Source: Methanomicrobiales archaeon HGW-Methanomicrobiales-2
GTDB taxonomy: Archaea; Halobacteriota; Methanomicrobia; Methanomicrobiales; Methanoculleaceae
Direction: 5' to 3'
NCBI GenBank assembly: GCA_002839645.1
Contig: PGYL01000014.1
Span: 47,233 to 87,658, forward strand
DNA length: 40,426 nucleotides
Position numbers and translations under genes: made by a program. Each line of letters starts with the position of its first letter. Within the stretch, counting starts at the first letter, position 1. This document shows positions 33,450 to 40,426 of the stretch, in pieces. Below the pieces are notes generated by a model. That model saw only the letters and a list, made by a program, of their open reading frames with translations, searched no databases and had not been told where the DNA came from.

Positions 33450-36245
33450 GTGCATCTGATCATCGCAGAGAAGAATATCTCGGCAAACCGGATCGCGCAG
33501 CTCCTGGCCGGCAACGAGAAGGTGAAGGCGACAAAGGATGGAAACGTTTCCACCTACTCCTTCGACACGAAGACAGTGGTGGGCCTCAAAGGGCACGTGG
33601 TGGAGGTGGACTTCGAGCCCGGCTACACGAACTGGAGAAGCGAGGTCCACACCCCAAGAAGCCTCATCGATGCGGGGACCATCAAGAAGCCGACCGAGAA
33701 GAAGATCGTCAATATCATACAAAAACTTTCAAAAAAGGCGAATCTCGTCACCATTGCCACCGATTACGATACCGAAGGGGAGCTAATCGGGAAGGAGGCC
33801 TACGAACTCGTCCGTGCGGTGAATCCCAGGGTTAAGATCAACCGGGCCCGGTTCTCCGCGATAACCCCCGCGGAGATACGGGCTGCCTTTGAGAACCTGA
33901 CCGATCTCGACTTCGCGCTCGCGTCTGCCGGCGAGACCCGCCAGGCGGTCGACCTGATGTGGGGTGCATCGCTGACCCGGTTCATCAGTCTCGCTGCCCG
34001 GCGGGGCGGCACGAACATCCTCTCCGTCGGCCGGGTCCAGAGCCCGACGCTTGCCATGATCGTGAACCGGGAGCGCGAAATCGAGACCTTTGTCCCGCAG
34101 ACCTACTGGATGCTCTCGCTTGCGACCGAGAAGGACGGAGTGCCGGTAGAAGCACGGCATACCGCCGGGCGGTTCACCGACCACGACGCGGCCCTCGCCG
34201 CAGAGGCGGGGACAAGGGAGCCGCTCGTCGTCACGGACGTGAAAGAAGGTCAGAAGAACGACCGGGCGCCGGCGCCGCTCGACACCACGACTTTCATCGT
34301 CGCGGCGAGCCGCCTGGGCCTCTCGGCGGCGAACGCGATGCGGATCGCCGAAGACCTCTACATGAACGGGTACATCTCCTACCCGAGGACCGACAACACG
34401 GTCTACCCGAAGTCGCTGAACCTGAACGGAATCCTCGAGACACTCCGGGGAGGAGTGTTCGATAAGGACGTCGCCTGGGTGCAGCAGCACCGGCGAGAGG
34501 TCCCGACCCGGGGCAAGAAGGAGAGCACCGACCACCCGCCGATCCATCCCGCGGGGGCGGCGACCCGCGAGGCCCTCGGACCGGACCGGTGGAAGGTCTA
34601 CGAACTCGTTGTCCGGCGGTTCCTTGCGACCCTCTCCCCCGACGCGACGTGGGCGACCACCAAGTGCCTCTTTGATGCGTCGGGCCAGCCCTACACGGCG
34701 ACGGGCGGGCGGCTCCTCTCCGCCGGATGGCGCCGGGTCTACCCCTACTCGGAGGCGAAGGAGAATATCCTCCCGGTCTTTTCCCCGGGCGAACGCCTGC
34801 CGATCAATAACGTGAACCTCGAAGAGAAACAGACGCAGCCACCGGCGCGCTACTCCCAGAGCCGGCTCATCCAGGTGATGGAGGAACTCGGCCTCGGCAC
34901 GAAGAGCACCCGGCACGAGGTGATCGGGAAACTCGTCTCCCGGCGCTACGTGGAGGGGAACCCTCTCCGCCCGACACTCGTCGGGCGGGCAGTCATAGAC
35001 GCGCTCGACAATCACGCGGAGACGATCACGGAGCCTGAGATGACCCGGACGCTTGAAGAGCACATGCAACTCATCAAGCAGGGCCAACGCTCCCGCGAAG
35101 ATGTCGTCACCGAGTCCCGCGAGATGCTGCATAGGGTCTTTGACAAACTCGAAGCGCACGAGAAAGAGATCGGCAGCGAGATCATGGAGCAGACCGCAGA
35201 GGAGCATACTCTCGGCACCTGCCCCGTCTGCGGCCACGATCTCCGGATCCGGCACCTCGGGGTCTCCCAGTTCATCGGCTGCACCGGTTACCCGGAGTGC
35301 CGTTTCAACATCAGCCTGCCCGGCAGCACCTGGGGACGGGCGATCCGGATCGAGGAGACCTGCCCGGAGCACGGGCTTGCCCACGTCCGCCTCATCCGGA
35401 AGGGCTCCCCGCCCTGGACGATAGGCTGCCCGCTCTGCAGTCATATCGCCTCGAACATCGAGGCACTCAGGATGATGCCCTCGATGACCGACGACCTCGT
35501 GCAGCGCCTGCACGCGCACCATATCTACACCGTCTCGGAGATCGCGGGCAAGCAACCCGGAGACCTGGTAGCGACCGTCGGCGTCGACGCAAAAGAGACA
35601 GAACAACTCATCCACGAGGCAGAAGGCGCCCTCGAGGTCCTCCGGCGCCGCTCGGAACTCAGGAAGTTCATCAGGAAGATCGTCCCCCCGAGGAAGGGCC
35701 GGAGCCACGCGAAGATCACGAAAAGTCTCCTCGAACAGGGGATCGGGGATATCCCCGCGCTCTCCCGTGCCGATCCCGCGGCCCTGAAGAAGGCCGGCAT
35801 CTCGGATGCCGGGGCGACGGAACTTCTGGAAGCAGCCCGCGGACTCTGCAACGAGCGCACTCTCCGGGAGGCCGGCGTCCCCGCGGTCAGCCTGAAGAAG
35901 TACCAGGCAGGGGGCGTCGCAAGCCCCGACGATTTCTGTTACCTCCCCATCCCCTACCTCTCGAGCAAAACCGGCATTAATCCAGAGACCGTACATAAAC
36001 ATGTGGATATGGTCTGCAAGCATCTCGGGCGCAAGAGTCCGGCGAAAGTGACCCGGGCAGCGCTCGAACGCGGGCAGAAGGAACTCCTGGAGATCCCCGG
36101 CATAGGGGAGGCGACCGTGGAGAGACTCTACCTTGCGGGCATCTATGATGCCGCCACGCTACGGGAAGCCGACCCGGGGGAGGTCTCCTCCATCACCGGC
36201 ATCGCGAAGACCAAACTCCACGACTACATCAGCCATCTGAAGTGA
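33450..36245 (+). CDS. topA: DNA topoisomerase I (type IA) with long C-terminal extension
   Basis: Relaxes negative supercoils by single-strand passage. 931 residues from a GTG six bases after gatB. The Toprim metal site is in IATDYDTEGELIG and the catalytic tyrosine is Y311 in GYISYPRTDN. After the core come zinc fingers (CPVCGHDLRI...GCTGYPEC at about 590-620, then CPLC). The last 250 residues are unusual: repeated helix-hairpin-helix-like units such as GDIPALSRADPAALKKAGI, KELLEIPGIGEATVERLYLA and the final VSSITGIAKTKLHDYI. These are likely extra DNA-binding elements; topoisomerase I enzymes often have only zinc ribbons here. Confidence 0.95.
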   Translation: MHLIIAEKNISANRIAQLLAGNEKVKATKDGNVSTYSFDTKTVVGLKGHVVEVDFEPGYTNWRSEVHTPRSLIDAGTIKKPTEKKIVNIIQKLSKKANLVTIATDYDTEGELIGKEAYELVRAVNPRVKINRARFSAITPAEIRAAFENLTDLDFALASAGETRQAVDLMWGASLTRFISLAARRGGTNILSVGRVQSPTLAMIVNREREIETFVPQTYWMLSLATEKDGVPVEARHTAGRFTDHDAALAAEAGTREPLVVTDVKEGQKNDRAPAPLDTTTFIVAASRLGLSAANAMRIAEDLYMNGYISYPRTDNTVYPKSLNLNGILETLRGGVFDKDVAWVQQHRREVPTRGKKESTDHPPIHPAGAATREALGPDRWKVYELVVRRFLATLSPDATWATTKCLFDASGQPYTATGGRLLSAGWRRVYPYSEAKENILPVFSPGERLPINNVNLEEKQTQPPARYSQSRLIQVMEELGLGTKSTRHEVIGKLVSRRYVEGNPLRPTLVGRAVIDALDNHAETITEPEMTRTLEEHMQLIKQGQRSREDVVTESREMLHRVFDKLEAHEKEIGSEIMEQTAEEHTLGTCPVCGHDLRIRHLGVSQFIGCTGYPECRFNISLPGSTWGRAIRIEETCPEHGLAHVRLIRKGSPPWTIGCPLCSHIASNIEALRMMPSMTDDLVQRLHAHHIYTVSEIAGKQPGDLVATVGVDAKETEQLIHEAEGALEVLRRRSELRKFIRKIVPPRKGRSHAKITKSLLEQGIGDIPALSRADPAALKKAGISDAGATELLEAARGLCNERTLREAGVPAVSLKKYQAGGVASPDDFCYLPIPYLSSKTGINPETVHKHVDMVCKHLGRKSPAKVTRAALERGQKELLEIPGIGEATVERLYLAGIYDAATLREADPGEVSSITGIAKTKLHDYISHLK

Positions 36246-36249
36246 CACC

Positions 36250-36942
36250 ATGCACGCGAACTGGAAGACCTGGGCACACGTGACGAAACTGGACCCCGAC
36301 AAACACCTCCCGCCAGGCGCCGTTGAGGATATCGTGACGAGCGGGACCGACGCCCTGATGCTCTCGGGCACCCTGAACGTGACGCGGGAGAACCTCCATG
36401 AACTCCTGGATCTGGTCTCTGCCTACGGGCTGCCGCTGGTGGTGGAACCGGCGAGTCCCGACTGCGCCATATTCGAAGGGGCGGTCGACCACCTCTTCGT
36501 GCCGAGCGTGATGAATACAAACGACGTCCGCTGGATCGTCGGGAAGCACTACGCCTGGCTCCGCCACGCAGAGAGCGTCGACTGGGAGATGGTGGTGCCT
36601 GAGGCCTACATCGTCCTCAACCCGAACTCCGCCGTCGGGCGGGTGACGGGGGCCGACTGCGCTCTCACGAGGGAGGATGTGGCCGCGTTTGCTGAAGTCG
36701 CGGACCGCTACTTCCGGTTCCCGATCGTCTACCTCGAGTACAGCGGGACCTACGGCGACCCTCTAATCGTGCAGGCGGCATCCGAAGCGATCGAACATGC
36801 CATCCTCTATTACGGCGGCGGGATCCGCTCGGCGGAGCAGGCGGCGGAGATGGGCGGCATCGCCGACACGATCGTCGTAGGCAACGCGGTCTACGAGGAA
36901 GGCATCGATGTGCTCCGGGCGACGGTCCGGGCGGTACAGTGA
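36250..36942 (+). CDS. Geranylgeranylglyceryl phosphate synthase
   Basis: Joins sn-glycerol-1-phosphate and geranylgeranyl diphosphate, the first committed step of archaeal ether lipids. 230 residues, TIM-barrel PcrB/GGGPS family. The start MHANWKTWAHVTKLDPDKHL has the conserved KLDP near the phosphate site. TSGTDALMLSGT, YLEYSGTYGDP, LYYGGGIRSAEQA and IVVGNAVYE are all family blocks; the last two bind the phosphate of G1P. It starts four bases after topA and ends three bases before the next gene, so it is inside one transcript. Confidence 0.95.
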   Translation: MHANWKTWAHVTKLDPDKHLPPGAVEDIVTSGTDALMLSGTLNVTRENLHELLDLVSAYGLPLVVEPASPDCAIFEGAVDHLFVPSVMNTNDVRWIVGKHYAWLRHAESVDWEMVVPEAYIVLNPNSAVGRVTGADCALTREDVAAFAEVADRYFRFPIVYLEYSGTYGDPLIVQAASEAIEHAILYYGGGIRSAEQAAEMGGIADTIVVGNAVYEEGIDVLRATVRAVQ

Positions 36943-36945
36943 GAC

Positions 36946-37644
36946 ATGCCTGAAGTCTCGATTGTCCTGGTCGAACCCCTCTACGACGGGAACGTTGGGT
37001 TTACCGCCCGGGTGATGAAGAACTTCGGATTTACCCGGCTGGTGCTGGTCAACCCCTGCACGCTTGGCGACGACGCTACTATGCGCGCCTCCCATGCCCG
37101 CGACGTCCTGGAGGGTGCCCGCCGGATGACGATCGACGAGATCTATCATGAGTTCGACTTCGTGGTCGCGACGAGCGGCGAGGTGAGCAAGTCGGTCTGC
37201 ACCCCGATGCGGATGCCCTACTACGCGCCGGCGGAGGTCCGGGAGGCTGTCGCCGACATCGACGGCACGGTCGCGGTCCTCTTCGGGCGGGAGAACTGGG
37301 GCCTCGCAAACGAGGAACTGAAGCGCGCAAACCTTATCTGCACCATCCCGACCTCGGAGGTGTACCCTATCCTGAACCTCTCCCATGCGGTGGGCATCCT
37401 CTGCTACGAACTTGCGAACCTGCCCCGTGGGACCTATCCCCTCGCAGGGCCCGTCGAGATGGAGTCGCTCTACAAGCATATCGATGATTTCCTGGATCGG
37501 GTCGACCACCCGGACTTCAAGCGGGAGAACACGATGCTCCTCATCCACCGGGTGCTGGGCCGGGCGAAGCTGACCATCCGCGAGGCGAGTACGCTTCATG
37601 GGCTGATGCGCCGGACGGAGTGGCACCTTGAAAACAAAGAATAA
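36946..37644 (+). CDS. SpoU-type RNA 2'-O-methyltransferase (TrmJ-like)
   Basis: 232 residues of the SPOUT superfamily. Motif 1 NVGFTARVMKNFGF, motif 2 VAVLFGRENWGLANEEL and motif 3 YPILNLSHAVGILCYEL, which together form the trefoil-knot SAM site, are complete. Their spacing and the C-terminal segment resemble the archaeal TrmJ group, which 2'-O-methylates tRNA position 32, but a different RNA target cannot be ruled out. It lies three bases past the GGGP synthase gene and 27 bases before dcd. Confidence 0.88.
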   Translation: MPEVSIVLVEPLYDGNVGFTARVMKNFGFTRLVLVNPCTLGDDATMRASHARDVLEGARRMTIDEIYHEFDFVVATSGEVSKSVCTPMRMPYYAPAEVREAVADIDGTVAVLFGRENWGLANEELKRANLICTIPTSEVYPILNLSHAVGILCYELANLPRGTYPLAGPVEMESLYKHIDDFLDRVDHPDFKRENTMLLIHRVLGRAKLTIREASTLHGLMRRTEWHLENKE

Positions 37645-37671
37645 ACTGGCTTGCAGGAGAAACCTAAGAGA

Positions 37672-38229
37672 ATGATTCTTGTCGACTGGCAGATAGAAGA
37701 CCGCATCAGGCGGGGGTATATCAAGGTAGATCCCTTTGAGCCCGGCCTGATCCAGCCCAACTCCCTGGATATCAGGCTCGGTTCCCACTTTGTCTGGTAC
37801 GTTCCGGGAGATACCGTGATCGACCCTTACGAGAAGGAGAGCGTCTGCTCAAAGACCGAGGAGATGGTGGCCGACTCGATCGTCCTTACTCCTGGACGGT
37901 TCCTCCTCGCTGAGACCCTGGAATCGATCGAACTCCCCGACGACGTCGTGGCAAGCATCGAGGGGAAGAGCAGCATCGCCCGCCTGGGGGTCGAACTCCA
38001 CCAGACGGGAGGCTGGATCGACGCAGGGTTCCGGGGGACGATCACGCTCGAGATGTGCAACGTGAACTCCCGGCCGGTCCGGGTCTACGCGGGGATGCCG
38101 ATCGGGCAGCTGGTATTCTACCGCACTGACCGCGCCGCGCGCCCGTACAACATGAAGCGGGACGCGAAGTACATGGACCAGCGGCAGGCGACCCTCTCTC
38201 GCTACCCCGATAACGCGCGGCGCGCGTGA
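37672..38229 (+). CDS. dcd: dCTP deaminase (possibly bifunctional dCTP deaminase/dUTPase)
   Basis: Makes dUTP (or directly dUMP) from dCTP for thymidylate synthesis. 185 residues, starting [20 protein letters not shown]. The active-site region is [20 protein letters not shown] followed by [12 protein letters not shown], which contains the general-base glutamate. The [11 protein letters not shown] form resembles the archaeal bifunctional enzymes, which also split off pyrophosphate. The end ([20 protein letters not shown]) is the family's nucleotide lid. A TTG at 37651 would add seven residues. Likely the last gene of the operon. Confidence 0.93.
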   Translation: MILVDWQIEDRIRRGYIKVDPFEPGLIQPNSLDIRLGSHFVWYVPGDTVIDPYEKESVCSKTEEMVADSIVLTPGRFLLAETLESIELPDDVVASIEGKSSIARLGVELHQTGGWIDAGFRGTITLEMCNVNSRPVRVYAGMPIGQLVFYRTDRAARPYNMKRDAKYMDQRQATLSRYPDNARRA

Positions 38230-38330
38230 TCCGCGCCGCCGGCAACCGGGTAAAACCGCACACCTCATCGTCTGACGGGGAAGGAAGCGGGCGGGGTGCC
38301 GCGTGCTCCCGCCAAAAGAGCGTTATGCAC

Positions 38331-38336
38331 TATATA
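38331..38336 (+). promoter_or_regulatory. TATA box for thrS
   Basis: TATATA, 41-46 bases before the ATG at 38377. The short leader ends in GGGGATACCA, where GGGG could pair with 16S rRNA. Confidence 0.55.
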
Positions 38337-38376
38337 GCAGGAAAACAGATATTGAACGATTCAACTGGGGATACCA

Positions 38377-40215
38377 ATGCGACTTCTTCTAATCCACTCT
38401 GATCATATCGAATACGAGACCCGGAAGAAGACGAAGGTCGCCGAAGAGGACGTCATCCAGAAAGACGCCCTCGATGAGGCGCTCGCCGTCTTCTGCGCGA
38501 TTGAGTCGGTCGACGAGGAGAATATCGGGGATGTTGTCAGGCAGGCGACAGACGAGATCGTCACCACCGCCGGGCAGCTCGGCACTACCAATATCATGAT
38601 CTACCCGTATGCCCACCTCTCGTCCGACCTTGCATCGCCAAAAACAGCAGTGATTGCTCTCCGGGGTATCGAGGAGGCCCTCGCCGCGAAGGGTGGCTTT
38701 GTTGTGAAACGGGCGCCGTTCGGCTGGTACAAGGCTTTCTCGCTCTCCTGCAAGGGTCACCCGCTCTCGGAGCTCTCCCGGACGATTGTACCCGGCGAAG
38801 GAGCGGCGGCCGCCGAAAAGAAGGAGATCCAGCACGAGTTCTTCGTCTTCACTCCCGAAGGGGAGCGCAAAGACGCGGCCGAATACGCGAAGGACGATAC
38901 GCCCTTCGCCGCCCTGGTCCGGAAGGAACTCGGGTATCCGGGTCCGGAAGGGACCGAGCCGGTTCACGTAGACCTGATGCGGGCCAAGGAACTCGTGGAG
39001 TACGAGCCGCGCTCGGACGTCGGGCACCACCGCTGGATGCCCCGGGGCAAGCTGATCCGGGACCTTCTTTCCGATTACGTCCTGTCTCTGGTGCTTGACT
39101 ACGGTGGGATGCCGGTGGAGACCCCGGTCATGTACGACCTCGGCGATAAGGCGATCGCGGAGCACGCCGCCAAGTTCGGAGAACGGCAGTACCGGTTCAA
39201 GAGCGGCAACCGCGACATGATGCTCCGGTTCGCGGCGTGTTTCGGCATGTTCTCCATCATGCACGATATGCACATCTCGCCAAACACCCTTCCGATGAAA
39301 CTCTACGAGCTCTCGACCTACTCGTTCCGGCACGAGCAGAAGGGCGAGGTTATCGGGTTAAAGCGCCTCCGCGCCTTCACGATGCCCGACATGCACACCC
39401 TCTGCCGGGACGCGGACGGGGCGCTTGTGGCGTTTGAGGAGCAACTCGCTATAGGCTGGAAGACCGGCGAAGACCTCGAAACCCCGCTCGTGGGAGTCTT
39501 CCGGTGCACCCGGGACTTCTTTGAGCAGTACGAACTCTGGGTGAAGGGGATCGTCGCGAAGTCGGGCGTGCCGATGCTGATTGAGGTCCTCTCGGATCGG
39601 GTCCACTACTGGATAGCAAAGGTCGACCTCGCAGCGATCGATGCACAGGGGAGACCAATCGAGAACCCGACGGTCCAGATCGACGTCGAGAGCGCGGACC
39701 GGTTCGACATCAAGTACTACACTCCTGAAGGGACGGAGGTCCACCCCCCGATCCTCCACTGCTCGCCGACGGGCTCGATCGAGCGGGTGATCTGCGCGAT
39801 GCTCGAGGGCACTGCTGCACAGGAAGTCCCCTCGTTCCCGACCTGGCTCGCCCCGACCCAGATCAGGCTGGTGCCGGTGGCGGAGCGGCATGTCTGCTTT
39901 GCCGAGGAGATCGGCACCCGCCTGAATGCCGCAGGCATCCGGGCGGACGTCGACGACCGGGACGAGAGCGTGAACAAGAAGGTTCGCGAGGCCGGGATGG
40001 ACTGGGTGCCCTACGTCGTGGTGATCGGCGACCAGGAGGCCGAAACCGGCCGACTCATGGTCACCATACGGAAACTCTCGGAGAAGAAGAAACCCTACAA
40101 AGAGACGATGAGCGAGACCGAACTCATCCAGGCGGTCAAGTTCGAGACCGCCGGAAAGCCCTTCCGGCCCCTCTATACCCCGAGGCTCCTCTCCAACAAG
40201 CCCCGGTTCATCTAA
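38377..40215 (+). CDS. thrS: Threonyl-tRNA synthetase, archaeal type
   Basis: Charges tRNA-Thr with threonine. 612 residues. The first 140 residues ([20 protein letters not shown] and [20 protein letters not shown]) are the archaeal editing domain, related to D-aminoacyl-tRNA deacylases, not the bacterial one. The class II core has FAACFGMF with a zinc-binding cysteine, motif 2 in [18 protein letters not shown] followed by [11 protein letters not shown], and motif 3 around [14 protein letters not shown]. The last 110 residues ([20 protein letters not shown]) form the anticodon-binding domain. A T7 run follows the stop. Confidence 0.97.
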   Translation: MRLLLIHSDHIEYETRKKTKVAEEDVIQKDALDEALAVFCAIESVDEENIGDVVRQATDEIVTTAGQLGTTNIMIYPYAHLSSDLASPKTAVIALRGIEEALAAKGGFVVKRAPFGWYKAFSLSCKGHPLSELSRTIVPGEGAAAAEKKEIQHEFFVFTPEGERKDAAEYAKDDTPFAALVRKELGYPGPEGTEPVHVDLMRAKELVEYEPRSDVGHHRWMPRGKLIRDLLSDYVLSLVLDYGGMPVETPVMYDLGDKAIAEHAAKFGERQYRFKSGNRDMMLRFAACFGMFSIMHDMHISPNTLPMKLYELSTYSFRHEQKGEVIGLKRLRAFTMPDMHTLCRDADGALVAFEEQLAIGWKTGEDLETPLVGVFRCTRDFFEQYELWVKGIVAKSGVPMLIEVLSDRVHYWIAKVDLAAIDAQGRPIENPTVQIDVESADRFDIKYYTPEGTEVHPPILHCSPTGSIERVICAMLEGTAAQEVPSFPTWLAPTQIRLVPVAERHVCFAEEIGTRLNAAGIRADVDDRDESVNKKVREAGMDWVPYVVVIGDQEAETGRLMVTIRKLSEKKKPYKETMSETELIQAVKFETAGKPFRPLYTPRLLSNKPRFI

Positions 40216-40221
40216 CCACTC

Positions 40222-40228
40222 TTTTTTT
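40222..40228 (+). terminator. Poly-T terminator after thrS
   Basis: Seven T begin seven bases after the thrS stop, without a clear stem. The remaining sequence to 40426 holds no credible gene. Confidence 0.45.
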
Positions 40229-40426
40229 GCAAAGCACGAAGCCACGCTGCTGCAACTCGCACCAAATGGTTCGCACGCTCCTTTCAGTCGTGCCTCGCAC
40301 CTGACGATGTCAAACAGGAGATATCCCACCTATCGTTCTTAGAAACGCCACAAACCCAATCTACGGCTTTTCACCGGTTATCGCCACGCGGGGGAGGGGC
40401 TGACGGGGAGGGGGGAGACCCCCCTC

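Noticed and set aside
33783-36023. A long minus-strand open frame opposite topA
   Set aside because: Very long but a mirror of the topA codon bias; it has no family pattern, signal or promoter, and topA itself is certain.

Overview
The window comes from a GC-rich methanogenic archaeon, most likely a Methanomicrobiales member close to Methanoculleus (genus level is inference). Archaeal signs are a geranylgeranylglyceryl phosphate synthase, a threonyl-tRNA synthetase with the archaeal N-terminal editing domain, family B DNA polymerase, GatCAB, indolepyruvate:ferredoxin oxidoreductase, tRNA genes without encoded CCA, and many genes with a TATA box about 25 bases before a leaderless start.

Layout. 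1-383: start of a small membrane protein gene running off the left edge. 544-1821: serS. 1986-3634: a leftward two-gene ABC exporter. 3843-4202: an AT-rich small YdjM-like membrane protein. 4437-5688: an NCS2 permease broken by an internal deletion and frameshift. 5774-6257: two almost identical leftward tRNA-Ile(GAU) genes, with a decayed copy of the iorA 5' end between them. 6366-8719: iorAB. 8860-10377: an Rsm22-type methyltransferase. 10451-12888: a bactofilin-like membrane protein and two unrecognised proteins, one resembling an inactive S24 peptidase fold, the other a degenerate nuclease fold. 12913-16222: mdh-polB, leftward. 16427-18031: pyrD (broken) and pyrK. 18049-19296: an exported beta-propeller protein. 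19592-22807: mobA, a methylated-DNA methyltransferase and a broken XPD/DinG-type helicase, leftward. 23107-26707: a DUF5654-type small membrane protein and a CorA-MscS-CorA channel cluster. 26781-28121: purB. 28173-29095: a translationally coupled winged-helix regulator and four-helix membrane protein. 29472-38229: a tightly packed run of an AsnB-like PP-loop protein, gatC, gatA, gatB, topA, GGGP synthase, a SpoU-type RNA methyltransferase and dcd. 38377-40215: thrS.

How the genes relate. The large rightward block combines tRNA amidation, DNA topology, the first committed step of ether-lipid synthesis, RNA methylation and dUMP supply, all housekeeping. IorAB ferments aromatic 2-oxo acids or runs in reverse for amino acid synthesis. 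No CRISPR array, rRNA, complete insertion sequence or obvious defence island was seen.

The least ordinary points are the tRNA-Ile/iorA-5' duplication, three genes broken by internal deletions (two at palindromic G-run/C-run tracts, which may be assembly artefacts), an AsnB homologue with only a stub of its glutaminase domain joined to gatCAB, and several unrecognised proteins with visible but degenerate folds.
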